Source of the DNA: Haematococcus lacustris
Lineage: Eukaryota > Chlorophyta > Chlorophyceae > Chlamydomonadales > Haematococcaceae
DNA length: 64,000 nt
NCBI GenBank assembly: GCA_030144725.1
Contig: JASKMD010000009.1
Span: 1,567,457 to 1,631,456, forward strand
Reading direction: 5' to 3'
In this document: one piece after another, positions 11,201 to 23,717 of the stretch
How the letters are laid out: each line of letters starts with the position of its first letter
Numbering within the stretch: position 1 is the first letter of the stretch
Notes under the pieces: model-generated
The model's database searches: none
Told to the model about the DNA's origin: nothing
Seen by the model: only the letters and a program-made list of their open reading frames with translations
Made by a program: the position numbers and the translations under genes

Positions 11201-13554
11201 TACGTGATTATGTTGCCATGTTGTTTTGCCACATTATGCAGGTTTGTGCATATGTGTGTGCGTGCCTGCGTGCGCGTGTATGTATGTGTATGTTTGAGCA
11301 GTGCTGATAGGTCTCGGTGACGCTGTTGGCGGGACTGTTGCGGGGTTGGGTGGTCCTCTCATTTGTGTGGGGTTGGGTGGCTCACCTCAGGTTGAGTGAG
11401 GTGAGGGTCCGGCTGTGCCTGATGGCGCGTGCCAGGGGCATCACACCCAGGTCGCCCACACTGCTGCCCTGGAGGCTGAGGGCGCGCAGCTGGACATTGG
11501 TCTGCAGCGCACTGGCCAGCAGAGCCACGCCCTGCTCGCTCATCACGTGGCGGTGCAGCGCCAGGGAGGTCAGGGAGGGGCAGCTGCAGGGGCAGCCAGG
11601 AGCAGCCAAAAGCAGTCAGGAGCAAGGGGCTGCATGATGATGGGCTACCCTGTTCAGACCGCTTTGGCTGCTTGACTTTGCAGCCCAGACACAGCTGACA
11701 TGGACGCACATGCTGTGATTATTGGCTGGGCAGCATGCACCGCATGGGCCCCTACCTCCTAAGTATGGTGGAGGCCGCGAGCATGTACTTGATGCTGACC
11801 AGTGGGCCCTTGCTGCTGGCCCCTGACACGCCCAGTCTGCTGGCCAGGCTGGTCAGAGCCAGGCTGGTGCCAGCAAGCAGGCCAGCCGCCGCCGCTGCTG
11901 CGGCCGCTGCTGCCGCGGCAGATGCTGCCGCCACACCTGCAACAGGATGCTGCAGCGCAGGGGTTCAGGAATCCCAAGCCAGAGGTGCTGCTCAAGCCCT
12001 GGTACTAGACTATCGTACTCACCCTTGGGTGATACCACACTGAAGCAGAGCACATGCATTTCAGATATAGTCATGGGCATGCACCGTCACAGGCATGCGC
12101 AGACATAGCCATGCCTCAGACTTGCCACATGCCATGCGCATGCCAGGGCATGCATGACCAGTGGCGCATGATGTTGGCTCATGCGCAGGAGGCACATGTT
12201 GGGTGCCCTGGGTGGTGGTGGTGGTGGTGGTGGTGATGATGCCACCTTTGCAGTGCCACCAGTGGCCTTAGCTCGTTGTTGTGCCCTTGTTAAGCCTGTG
12301 AAACTGGGTGTGTTGCCTTTGCTAGGGTGCACTTGAAGTCCCTTCTGGTGCGCTTCAAGCCGCTCAGGCTGATGTGTTGCGTGTTGAGGAGCAGGCCCTC
12401 CAGCTTACAGCGCAGGCCAATGCCACTGGTGACCACTGCTGCTGGCATGGCTGTCAGCCGGGGGTCTAGCAGCAGCGCCCTGAGGATTCTGTTCGGAGTT
12501 CTGCTTGTTGGAGTTACGGGTGTGCCAGTCAGGTCAACCTCTATGTTTGCTTAAGAGTGACCTCTTGTTTTAGTTTGCCTGTGGGACCTTAGTCTGGTCC
12601 TGCGGCATCTCATCTGCCTACACTGCTCGCGGGCACCCCTTGTTGTCAGGCCTTCAGGTCACCACCTTTCACTACATTCAGGCTACTATCTCGTAGACCA
12701 GCATCAGAGCCATTATGATAGCAGTGGCAGTGTGCTGATGACGCTGGATCAGCATCAGGCTTGATGTCATCCAATCCAGCTCACCTGCTCCTGCCGCTTC
12801 CCCCCAGGCAGGTAGCCCAGCCGGCCCCCTGCCAGCCTGGCCACTGTGCGCTGCTCCCTTGCTAAACAGCTGCAGCATCTGGGCCAGCGCCGCCTGAAAG
12901 GTGGCGGCGGGGTGGGCTGACCCTGTACCCTCCGCATCAGCATCGGCGCTGCTTACTGCCTGCGTGCAGCAGGCACTCTCGCCCAGGTTGGGGTAGGTGC
13001 CGCCATGCAGGTAGGCAGTCAGGTGATACATGCGGGGTGGGGCGGGGTGGGGTAAAAGCCGAGCACCAGGGCAAACGAGAGACTGGCAAAACACAGGGGG
13101 TTGAGAAGGAGCTGTATGCTGCTTGCAGTGGCCCTGTTCCATGGCTCAACTGACCTGGCTCTGTCAGCCAAGGCCTAGGTGTAGCCAGAGCTGGGTGATG
13201 AGCGGCTGTGCGACCGGCCACCCAAGGCCCAGCCGCAGCAGCCTGCTGCGGCACAGTTGTGTGTGCCCCCCTTTGAGCTGCCATCAGCTTCCATCAGTGC
13301 ATGCATGCCATGCCAAGTCTAGGGCTGTAGCCCTGTCACAGGGGTCAGGCGCTAGTGTAGGTGGTAGGCCAGTGAGAGGACCTCCCTAGTGAGAGGACCT
13401 GATTCTGCCTTTGCGTGGTACTTGTAGCTTGCTGGGCCGAGGAGGGAGGTGCTGATGGTAGGGCGGACACTGAGGCCTGACACTGATGAGACACACAAGG
13501 CAAACACTCAATGCTCATGTTCTAGTGCTGGGGTGCTCCAGTGCTGCTGGCAGA

Positions 13555-13595
<41 letters not shown>

Positions 13596-16123
13596 AGGGG
13601 GACATACCAGCATAGACCTTTGTCACATTTCCTCTTTACTTAATGGCCTGCCCCAACTGTGACCAGCCTCTTCTAGCTGTCTGCAGGATGTGGGGCCACC
13701 ATGGAGGAGCAAACCAGCTTACTGGTGCACAACAGCCGACTCATTGCTAGAATTGGATTCGCATAGCCCAGCCCAACAAGGGAGCCAGATCCAGGTTTAT
13801 GCTCAGCATAAGATGCGCTGAAGACAGCCATAGCCATGTCCATAGCTCAAATGCAAGCATGCTAGTGCACAACAGCATGCTGGTGCACAACAGTATGCTA
13901 GTGCACGCTCGGCATAAGGTGCTAGGTGGTGCTAGGAGGCGCTGGTGCTGGTTGCTAGTTCTAGCAGTCTGGGTTGAGGCTAGTACTCACTGGGAACTCA
14001 ATTGCCAGCGATTGCAGAGTGGTGTGCGTCTTCAGCTGGTCAGCAGCAGCCTGCATGCACCACCACCACCACGCACCCACACACCTGGTAGGGGTAGCTG
14101 ACACCAACTACCACAACTGCCGCAACTGGTGCAGGCCCAGCTGCTCTCCCACTCACACCCACATTGACTAGAGACTATTCCACCACAGATGCAACCGTCA
14201 CATGGCATGTGCTGTTGGCATGTGCTGCAGCACACATGGTGGTGATGTTGATGTGGAGTGTGGCGGTGCCACTGACTAGCCTGCCTTGAGCCTAGCCCTG
14301 ACCTGCATCAGGGTCTCGCCCCAGAACGCCCCGCTCACGGCCACATGAGTCAGCCCCAGCTTGGGTTTGAACAGGGCGCCTAGGGCAGACGTCTTGGTGT
14401 TGCGGTACTTTTTCAGGATGCCAGTCTGCACCACTTTGACCTGCAGGGGTGGGTGGCAAGTGCAGGACAGGGCGTGCAGGATGGCAGCATGGCCCACTGG
14501 CAGCAGCCTGAGATGACACCATGTCTGGAGACTTCTACCTTATGATGACAATGATGGTGGTGGTGGTGATGATGATGGTGGTGATGCTGGCGATGAAGCT
14601 GTTGCTAGCTGCTGCTTCCATCAGATGGGCGGTGCTGGATAGGGCAGAAGGTGCTGCTGCTGCTGCTGTGCGCATCACCTTTGTGAGGGCCTTGTGCTTG
14701 CGGATGGCGCGCAGCAGCGGTTGCAGGGAGTCGCCCCGCACCGCACACTCACTCAGCTCCAGGGACTCCAAGTTCCTCATGCTCTGTACACCACGCTCAA
14801 GAATCCTGCAAGCAGCAGGCCCTGTAGGGTGTTGGACAACACACTCCCTGCCAGGCCACCACAGTCCCTGACAAATCCATACAAGTCCTCTCTTGACAGC
14901 ACCTTCCTAGGCCACAACACTTTGCTAGGCTACCACATTCCCTGACAACAACCAGGCCTCTCTTGACAGGACCCTCTGTGTGTCGAGCCTTATACAGCAA
15001 ACAACCTCATCGGGCCATCAAGCCACATACAGCGAAAACACTGTCCTCTGCATCTCAAGCAGACAAGCTTCATAACGGGCTCGTATTTTCAGACCTCACA
15101 CACACAAGCTCCACAAGGCAAGCGCAGCAATGGCTGCTCTGGGTTAATCATTGGGCACCCAATGGGAGTTGAACCCACGTCTTGATTAAGACCCCGACAA
15201 GGTGGCAAGGTGCTGAACGCCAACAGGGTTCCTCAGCTCTACCAGGACTGGCATGATGGAGGCAAGGTATCATAAGGGTAGATGAACACCATATGGGGAC
15301 CATGTGTGTGGGGTGAATGAAGGGCTTTGGTGCAAGGCCTCAAGCCTGGCCAGTTTGTGGCGAGGCCAGACAGCAGGCGCAGCTGTGGCGGCTGCAGTAG
15401 CGATAGTGTACAGTGTGCAAAGAGCAAACAACGGGACGAGCATCGCGGCGACAAGGGCAAAGGGATGCATTAACAGCGCATGCAGCAGCAACATGAATGG
15501 ACACATAAACATGTGTGCCTGCAGCTGCTGTGCACCTGGCTGCAGGCATGAGATGGCACATTGCATAGCTCCAGCGCATGGTGTTGCTGACCAGAGCTGT
15601 GAACCCATCTGTACATGTTGATGAGACAAAGGCCAGGTCAAGGCCTGAGCTGCTGCTGGTGGCAGCTGTGGCTGCAGCTGCTGGTGGCAGTTGTGGCTGC
15701 AGCTGCTGGTGGCAGTTGTGCAATGGCAGCTGCTGGTGGCAGTTGTGGCGGCAGCGAGAGAGTGCAGGGCGCAAGGTGTAATTCGCAGGACAAGCACTGA
15801 GGTGACAAGGGCAGTGGGTGACCTGCAAGGTGCTGTGAGCCAGCTCTCTGTACCCTTGTGCACCTGTTGATTGAGGCCAGGGGGCAGCCGATGCAGGTCC
15901 AGCGTGTTGCGGTCTTTAGCTCTGGGAAGCGGTTGAATGCGTTGATGAGGACGTACGCCTGCATGAACAAGGTCACCACAGGCCCCTGGTGGCATGGGTG
16001 AGGGCTGAGGATGGCAGATGCGTGAGCACAGGCCGGCGTCTGTCATCAGGGAAGAGCAGGCAGTTGGACATTAGGCACTGTGTGGCTGTCAGCATTATCA
16101 CCACCACCACCACCACCACCACT

Positions 16124-16167
<44 letters not shown>

Positions 16168-19100
16168 TACATGGCATTCGTCAGTCGGCATTACGCACGG
16201 GTTACTCATGTGTGATGTTTCAAGGTCTTGCTGTTTACATCACGACGCCCTGCTGCTGGCTGGGTAGGGGCAGTGCTTGCCTGCTGGGCCGGACCAAACC
16301 GCGCTTTGTCTCTGTGCAAGGGGAAGCCATTCATAGTGAAGATGTGGTCCTGCAAGGCCCAGCATGTCATCGTCATCATCATCACCGTCACTATCATCAC
16401 CACTTCACCGTAACCACTGTCATCATCATCATATTACTATCAGCATCATGTAACGGTCAACACTGACATCACTGGCATTAGCACCGTCATGGGGTGGGGT
16501 GTGGGGTGTGTGACCCTGTCCAGCTGACCCTGTTCAACCTGGGCTCACAGAAGGGGCCCCTTGGCAGTGGGCAGCTTACAACATGGCAACATGGTGCACG
16601 GGGATGAGCTTTGTGGCTCTGCTGAACTGCACCGGATGACTCCACAGCAGGTTGGGGTGGCTCCTGGCAGCCTGCTGTGCAGGTTCAGGCCTGAGCCCAG
16701 CGAGGCCACTGCTCATGCCAGGCATATGTGTTCATGCTGTGTCTCGAGCTGTGGCAGCATCATGCCTAGGCCACGCTAACACGGTACAGGCAAGGTTGCA
16801 GAGAGGGAGGTGGCAGCCAGGGAGGTGGCAGGGAGGGACGTGGCGGGGAGAGGGGTGGCAGGCAAGGTGGCAGGAGGGGTGTTGGCCCCACTTGGAGACT
16901 GCAGCACTTGTGGATGGCGGTGGTCATGGTGGCGGGGGCACACTCGTAGTTGCCCTGCACATAGTGGAGGAAGGGAGGCATGCCAGGCAGATGGTGGGAG
17001 TCGGGAGAAGCAGTAACAGCGGTAGCAGCAGCACCACATGACATTTGCTTAGATATGCAATCTTACATTGCGTGCTAACACAAGCCATGTCAGTAGGCAG
17101 ACGTCAGCACAACACACCACCTGTGGATGGCAAGCTGGTCCACACCAGGCTGGTGTTGAGGTGAAGCGTTTCCCACTAGCCCCACTAGCATCACTGCTGT
17201 GTTGTGGGAGATGCCCACGACCTGGGGTGCAGTACCCGGTGCCCTTTGTTGGCAGCTAGGGGTGTGACCTGGGAAGTGTGACCAGCACTCGCCGGCTGAG
17301 GGAAGGGCAGGGCTGCACCCACCTTGAGCAGCAGCACGTACTTGAAGTATTGGTGGAGTTTGAGTCCAGCATCATCAGCAGCCTGCGTGCAATCCACGTG
17401 GGCACAGCGCTGCACAGCCCCTCCATGGACACCCTGGCTACGTTGCGCAAGCCTCAGCACCATATGTGATACAGAATGTTGGCATGCGACTTTTAGTTGA
17501 TGGCTAGGAGCTCACATGGAGGTGCATCGAGCATTATCATATGTCTTGCACGCTTCCATGCACCCAACAGCTGTCTGAGAAAACAAGTGAGGGGCCCCTT
17601 CCCCACGGCCCCTCCCTCTCCTCCTAGACAGCACCCCACAGGAGCCTGGGAGAGTAGATGAGGTTCTGCCCCTCGCTCTGCCTTCCTTTGCTCTCAACCA
17701 TGACCACACACTCACACACCCACACATGCGCCCACATGCACCCCCATGCACCCCAATGCACCCCCGCACCTTCCATAGCTTCCAGCCAAACTTGAGGCAG
17801 TTGACGGCGGAGAATGCCAGCGACACCACCACTGCCCGCTGGGCAATGACCGATGTGCTGAGGACCTGGGTGCCAATGGCGTCAATGCCTGTCTTGGCCG
17901 GAGGTGGAGGCGGCAGTGCCCTAGGCCCTGCAGGCGCTGGACCTGAGGTGCTGCTGCTCCCTGCATCGCCCCGCAGCATCCTGCCCAGCACTGCCAGCAG
18001 GGCTAGCGTGGCCCCACCATGCATGGACAGGGGCAGGCCCGTGCTGACATTGCCAGGAGGCAGGGGTAGCTGCCAGGAAGCTGCGGGGGGCTGGGGGGCT
18101 GCATGCTGGTTGGTGAGCAGTAGCTGTGGAAGGTACCACCCTTGGTGGGGTTGGTCCTGCTGGTGGGGTAGCCTGGGCTGTGGGTGGATAGGAGGCGGGG
18201 TGAAGAGGGGCTGGGAGGGGAGGGGGCCGCTGCTGCTGCTGCTGGCCTGCACGGCTTGCCTCCTGCTGGGCCTGCTGATGTACCAGGTAGGCCATGGAGT
18301 CTGGTGCTTTCCATGCAGCTGCACGTGCTGCTGCTTAGTGCTTACTGGGTCGCCGGTCATGGCCTTCCTATGACGTGGGTGGTTATCGTGTGTGATATGT
18401 GTGACGTTTGCCAGCAGCATCCGCATGCACCCAGGGGCACCAGGTGGGCAGGGCAAAGGCCTGGCGCTGTCAGATGGCTGGTTGGAATCCGGCAAGGAGG
18501 AGGGGTGAGAGGTGGAGGAGGGGTGGGAGGTGGAGGAGGGGTGGGAGGTGGAGGAGGGGTGGGAGGTGGAGGAGGGGTGGGAGGTGGAGGAGGGGTGGGA
18601 GGTGGAGGAGGTTGGAGGTGCATTCAGCACTGTGCTGCCTTGCGGAGGAAGGTTTATGTTGTCAGCAGAGGTGCCTGCTGCAATGGCTGCAGCTTGGGCC
18701 TCTGCTGCTGCTGCTGCTGCAGCTGCGTTGATGTTCAGCAGGTGGTAGTAGATGTAAGCCTGCAAGAAGGACAAGTGTCCAACTATGCCACCAAGCAGCC
18801 AGCCAGGCCAGCATGGGTGTAGAGTGCCACGCAACCCCACCTGCAAGATGGATTGTGGGATGGACTCAAACACAAACTCCACAAACAAGCGGGAGAAGTT
18901 GTAGTTAGACATGAATCTGCAGCAACATCCAGCAGGTTTGGCTAGAATGGAAGAAAGTTGCAGAAAGTTTGGAGGGACAGGGCTGGCCAAGCAGGTTTGG
19001 CCTTCCTTGACAAAAGTCTCAGAATAGTGTGAGGGGGAGGGCACCGAAGCATCCAGAAGGCTGACGGCCTAAGCATAGAAAGCCATAACGCCATTTCTCC

Positions 19101-22100
19101 TAAGCAAGCTAGTTTCCTTTGGCACCCAGCAGGGCCGACTAGGACACCAGGACCTGGACATGGGTTGCAACAGTGTGTTTGTGTGAGAGAGTATGTGGGG
19201 CTGCCCAGTCGCACCCAAACACGCTCCATCCACTCCAACAGCCCTGGCTGGGGCTCAGTGGCACCCTATATGATCATTGGTCACTGGTGTGAGCAATGTA
19301 ACACCTTCCTTTTGTTCTACCTTGCACGCTGCTGACGGCATGAGGGGCAGAGGGGCGACAGCTCAATGCAGAGGGGTGTAAAGGGGCGACAGGTCTAGCT
19401 GTGCACCAGACCAGCATGGGGTAGTGCAGAAGGTTTTCCAAACATGCGTGACCACTGTGACTTCACTGCTGACAGGTGCTTTTGTTCCACCTATGGACTA
19501 CATGACGCCTGTGTTTCAACACAGCATGGACCAGCATGGAAAGGTGGCAGTGAGGCTGCTGGCAGGGCTCACGAGGAGAAGCCGGCAAACACGGCGGGGA
19601 AGAAGATGGGGGCGGTGGAGGTGAGCAGCATGCCCAGGTCCAGCACCTGAGGCCAGCAGCACGCAAGGGCAGCAGCTGCCTCCCAGCAACACGCCCTTCA
19701 GCTATCCTACCCACGCCATGCCTGGCCAAGGGCGGGACAACATGGAGGTGATGGAGCTCCTGAAGATGGTGGTGATGGCGGTGGTGGTGATGGCGGTGGC
19801 GGTGACGGCAGTAATCAGGGAGGTGATGGTGATGGTGAGAATGGCGACGCCTCATGACGACGAGGCAATTCAGTCAGGCGCACGCTGCTACCCTCAGCCA
19901 CCCAGCAGCAGCCATATACCTTCTCTAGCTACTAGCCCCACCCTCAGGGAAGGCCCCCTCAGCACCTACCACAATGACAATGATGGCAGGGGGCACGGTG
20001 GGCAGCCAAAGGCAGGACTTGAATGTGTCGCTGTTGATGACGCCCCAGCAGCAGCTCCACCTGCAGTGGATGAGTGCAGGCAGGCCAGGAGACAGTGCGG
20101 CACACTGGTGCACGCTGTGGCCTATTCAGCCTATTCACGCTGCGGCCTATTCACGCTGCGGCCTATTCACGCTACGGCCTATTCACGCTGCGGCCTATTC
20201 ACGCTACGGCCTATTCACGCTGCGGCCTATTCACGCTACGGCCTATTCAAGCGCCACTTGAAGCAGACCAGGCAGCTGCCGTGCTATCCATACCAACAGC
20301 ACTGGGCACGTAAGGCACATAACACATGGCACATTTGGCGCCATGGCCAGGCTGGGCCAGGCAAAGTCAGGTTAGTGGTTGTGCCACTGAGGAGGCAGGG
20401 CTTAGGTGGATGCAAGGAGGGGAGCACAGTAAGAGGAAATTATGCCTCGGGGTTGGAAGGTGACAAAAGGCAAGGGAGAAAAGCAATGAAAGCATGTCAG
20501 AGAAGGCTTTTCGGTTACGCCTCATCATTCACTGCAAATTTCGACGTGGCCCCTTGACAGCTTGGCCTCTGACATCATACTATACATCATGTCAGAGAAG
20601 GTGAGGCCTGGCAGCAGTGGCAAAAACAAGGAGAGGCCATGCAATTAGGGCCAACACAGCTGACCACCATCAGCAGCAGGCCAGGACATGCAGCTCATGG
20701 GCACAACCCCAATCACTGTCACAACCTCAGCGCAGTCAAGCTCACAATCATGATAAGGCCCAGCTGCATGGCATAGGCAGGCATAGCACTGACTGCCCAT
20801 GGATGACCACCACCACCACCACCACCACCACTACCACAATCAATCAAGATCACAAGCGGGCCTGCAATCGCAACCACAACCACGATCACTGTTGCAATCA
20901 CGGCATTCTGTGCCTGTACGCAGCCCACCTTGAGGTGGTGCGTCTCCAGAAGAGGCAGATGAGCACCGCCATGAGGACATAGTGCCAGGCGATGAAGATG
21001 ATGGTGAGAATGGCCCAGCTGTGATACCCGCCATGCTGCAGGGTCTGCGGCCACACTCATAACCCACCACCAGCAGCAATCATGGTTGTGTTTGTCTTAC
21101 AGCACGTCCCTGACAGCCATGACCAAGTCAACGCACCATGCATGGGACACGTCACAGACCACCAGGCAATACAAAACCCATCACCAAACTTTCAAATCCA
21201 AGAGACAACATGCAACCTTACTATACAACAGCATGCATGTGAGACACAATGCCACGAGCCTGTACCCAACAGAGCTCGCATGAACAGAGCTTGCATGATG
21301 TCCGGTGCGCTACATATGACACAGCCCATGTTTCCATGCATCTCAATGCATGCACCTGAGCGTCAGCCCTAACCTAACCACCCATGCAAGAAGTGGCGTG
21401 TCAGACTTTGAGCCCTCGCAACCCGCGTGGGTACTGATCCACCCCCCCTGCATCTTCCCATTCATAGTAACAATGCAATGTGTCCAGCATCCCAACGCCT
21501 CATGTTCCATTCACAATCTAGCATGTGCAGCCTTTCCTTGATTGCCTACCAGCCTTTTCCCTAGTTCTCTCTGTTGCAAGGAAAAGTGGGAACGCGCTGA
21601 GTGGGGTCAGGTTATATGGCTGCGGTGGCCATCTTAGCTGGGGCTGAGGCACAAGGAGTCAGGCACTGGCTGCCTATTGTTCACCCTGGTGTAGCACTCA
21701 TGAGGGGCTGGCGGCCAGCACACTTGTCAGGCGTTGCATGCCCATTCAAGAGACATGCAACTCAATGCATGCCTTCCAGCATCAGCCAGGCACCCTTATG
21801 GCACTGACCTGCACTACTCTGAAGTCTGTGTACATGTCCAGCAAGAAGAGCAGCACGTCGCTGATGTCAAACAGGATGGCCACCGCCTGCAGGCAAACAA
21901 GCTGCCTCAGTCCCTATGCCCCACTGAGGTGATGGAGCTCTGCGGCAGGCCATGCAACACCCAAGGTGGTATCAGGGAGCTCTGGGGGTAGGTAGCTGGC
22001 TCTTTCAACCCAAACCCTGACCCTAACCCTCACCCACAACCCCACCCTGACCCTGACCCTAACCCTGACCCTACCCTGACCCTAAGCCTAACCCTGATCC

Positions 22101-23717
22101 TGACCCTAATCCTGGCCCAAACCCTGACCCTAACCTTAACCCCGTTCAATGTACCTTACAGATCTGCCAACCGACCAAACGTTGGGGTTAGGGTTAGGGC
22201 TGACGCCCACCAAGGCCCCACCTGCGTTTGCATCAGCCGGTCATAGCGGTCATTGAGCCTCTGCATGACCGGGGCAGCCAGCAGCCTGCTGACGCACCCG
22301 TCCTGCACACCACAGGCACCAGCGGCTGAAGCAGGGGCTGGGGTCAGGTGCTGCACCCCTATGCCTGGCCCTGGTGAGCTAGGACTGCAGCACAGTCGGG
22401 TGTCGCAGCACACCCCGGGCGTGGCCCATCTGCACAAGCGTGCTCCATGCCATTCGATGCATCAGGTTGCCATCTATCCGGAATGCCGGCAACCGAGGTG
22501 GGGCGGAAGTGAGGTCCATTACATATAAACTACATGGTGTTGTCCCCACAGTAGTCGAGTTCTCGAGTGACCTCTACTATTGCAAGGCATTGCAATAGTA
22601 GGGGTTAGTGAGACCCCTATATTGCAATAGATATATAACCTATGTATATAAAGCTTATTGCAAGGTACAGACGGCTGCGTGAAGGGCGGAGGGCACTGGT
22701 GCCGAGAGATGCACCCCTTGGAGGTGCCAAGGAACCAATGAAATGGCAGACGTGCATGTCTACCGCAGACCCACGCCTCTGTTGCTCTCATATCAGCCAG
22801 GCAGTTTGGTGGCTTCACCCAAGTCACCACTGCATGCCAGCTGTTGGCTCAGGCGTAGAGCCCCCCATGCAACTGCGATGGTGCGTCACAGTGGCTGCTG
22901 TGCATGACGCTGTGCCAAGGAGGCACCTGCTTGGAGTGGTTGCAGCGGTTGCAGTGGTTACAGCCCCCTGATCCTTGTTCTAGCTCTGGCCTGCCCATGC
23001 CTCTGCTGCTTTCCTCATGGGGCCCATGCCAGCTAGCCAGCCATACAGGCGTGCCGAAAGAAACCTGGCCTGTTGGGAATGTCAGACATGTTGTGCCAGG
23101 TGCACAAGTGCATGGCAGGCATGCTGTGCACGGCTGCTTACCTTGTCATCATCGTCATCCATCACACCTTTCCCTGCGGGCGCAGCCGCCGTAGCTGCCT
23201 TGGGGCTGGCTGTCAACGATGCTCCAAAATGACCAGCCTGGGTCCACTGCGGCTGGCTCAGTGGCGCCTGTGTGTGCTGCTGCTGCTGCTGCTGTTGCAC
23301 AGCCCACGGCACAGCATCCCAAGACGTGAGCTTGTTCCCCTGCTGCTGAATTGCGGTCAATGTTGAACCCGGTTGAGCTGCTGCTGTTGCTGTGACTGAC
23401 AACACGCTTGCATCCAAGGGGTAGTGGGTGATTGTTGCCGCAGCAGGAGCATGCAAGGGCGGCAAAGGCAACAGAGGATGGTGCACATCTTCCCTCACTG
23501 GCTCTGCCATGGAAGGAGCATACCCAGCTGCTTTGCTGGTTACATCCCGGTCTGATCCTTGCTGCTCATCCTGCGCTGCCCAGCGGGGATGCCTTGGACT
23601 GCGGCTGCCAGCACGGCCAGCAAATGGGGGGCCATCCTTGCTCACCGGCTGGGAAGCCTGCGACCCCGGCCTGCTGTTATCCGGCGAAACTGCAACCTGT
23701 CTGTGTTGGTCTTCCAT
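5228..23717 (-). CDS. Large multi-exon protein: XK-like multi-pass membrane block plus leucine-rich repeats
   Basis: Eleven exons from the N-terminus join in a consistent phase: 23142-23717, 22222-22302, 21809-21886, 20929-21044, 19970-20060, 19573-19646, 18841-18916, 17770-18759, 17323-17382, 16892-16954 and 16281-16349; 15864-15985 follows. The first ATG fitting this chain is at 23717 (MEDQHRQV). The N-terminal ~190 residues are disordered and end in DDDDDK. Then come several membrane helices, a 330-codon low-complexity exon, and from about 14.8 kb down to the stop at 5228 a series of ribonuclease-inhibitor-type leucine-rich repeats. The helix FVEFVFESIPQSILQ and the earlier DMYTDFRVV resemble signature positions of XK-related (scramblase) proteins, which is an inference by eye. 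The product is probably a surface or internal membrane protein with an LRR domain for binding. Exon edges between 15.8 and 5.5 kb are only partly resolved, so two adjacent genes cannot be excluded. Confidence 0.6.
7072..7290. repeat. 14-bp minisatellite (GGTGATGATGGCAA)n
   Basis: About fifteen near-perfect 14-bp units in an intron of the LRR gene. Because 14 is not a multiple of 3, all three frames stay open and give His-rich artefact ORFs. Confidence 0.93.
9420..9600. repeat. GATGCT/GATGGT trinucleotide-derived repeat
   Basis: Interspersed GATGCTG and GATGGTGAT units over about 180 bp, within an intron of the minus-strand LRR gene. Confidence 0.8.
13557..13593. repeat. (CTG)n microsatellite
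   Basis: Uninterrupted run of about twelve CTG units in an intron of the LRR gene. Confidence 0.9.
15155..15240 (-). other. tRNA-like fragment
   Basis: On the minus strand the sequence contains a T-arm-like GTGGG-TTCAACT-CCCAT, with a perfect Pol III B-box match GGTTCAACTCC, preceded by a hairpin (GTCTT/AAGAC). I cannot pair a 5' acceptor strand or find a proper anticodon arm. It is best read as a tRNA-derived relic, possibly SINE-related, inside an intron. Confidence 0.3.
16100..16166. repeat. CAC then CAG microsatellite
   Basis: A run of ACC units passes into about sixteen CAG units, intronic to the LRR gene. Confidence 0.9.
18505..18615. repeat. 18-bp coding minisatellite
   Basis: Six to seven units of GAGGAGGGGTGGGAGGTG lie inside the 330-codon exon of the LRR gene. 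On the minus strand each unit encodes six residues (HPSSTS), so copy-number change keeps the frame. Confidence 0.92.
20120..20250. repeat. 16-bp minisatellite (CTGCGGCCTATTCACG)n
   Basis: About eight units with CTGCGG/CTACGG alternation, in an intron of the LRR gene. There are no unique spacers, so it is not a CRISPR array. Confidence 0.92.
22012..22196. repeat. Interstitial telomere-like repeat tract
   Basis: Degenerate CCCTAA/CCCTGA units run from about 22012 to 22145, followed by GGGGTTAGGGTTAGGG on the opposite orientation near 22181. It sits in an intron of the LRR gene. Confidence 0.8.

Larger units (their letters stand above)
5228..14780 (-). other. Leucine-rich repeat block of the LRR gene
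   Basis: Typical ribonuclease-inhibitor-style repeats (LxxLxLxxx followed by a helix of xxALAxAL type) are spread over separate exons. Examples: 14780 (NLESLELSECAV), about 12.4 kb (LLNTQHISLSGLK), 11.6 kb (LRALSLQGSSVGDLG and LTSLNLR), 11.2 kb (GLTALDLSANTM), 10.65 kb (ITHLSLASS), 9.8 kb (LQHLDLGAGD), 8.1 kb (LNHLDLGLTKLADPG), 7.4 kb (LLLLDLSFCEV), 5.8 kb (LTHLSLAHAK) and the last exon 5228-5469 (LVSLDLSGCSEV). Such repeats usually bind proteins. Individual exon edges were fixed only for the last exon, whose acceptor is at 5469. Confidence 0.7.
15864..22302 (-). other. Membrane-block exons of the LRR gene
   Basis: Exon by exon: 22222-22302 is a charged helix (RLNDRYDRLMQTQ). 21809-21886 is a hydrophobic helix with DISDVLLFLLDMYTD. 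20929-21044 is a membrane helix (ILTIIFIAWHYVLMAVLICLFW). 19970-20060 ends in AIIVIVV. 19573-19646 is hydrophobic (PIFFPAVFAGF). 18841-18916 has the FESIPQSILQ signature. 17770-18759 starts AYIYYHLL, carries poly-Ala and a six-residue STSHPS repeat, and ends with another membrane helix (VVSLAFSAVNCLKFGW). 17323-17382 contains KLHQYFKYVLLLK. The order polar-TD helix, helices, FESxPQ helix, spacer, helix matches the XK-related layout. Confidence 0.5.

Noticed and set aside
20074..20313. Possible CRISPR-like array
   Set aside because: 16-bp units are directly adjacent without unique spacers, the genome is eukaryotic, and it lies in an intron.
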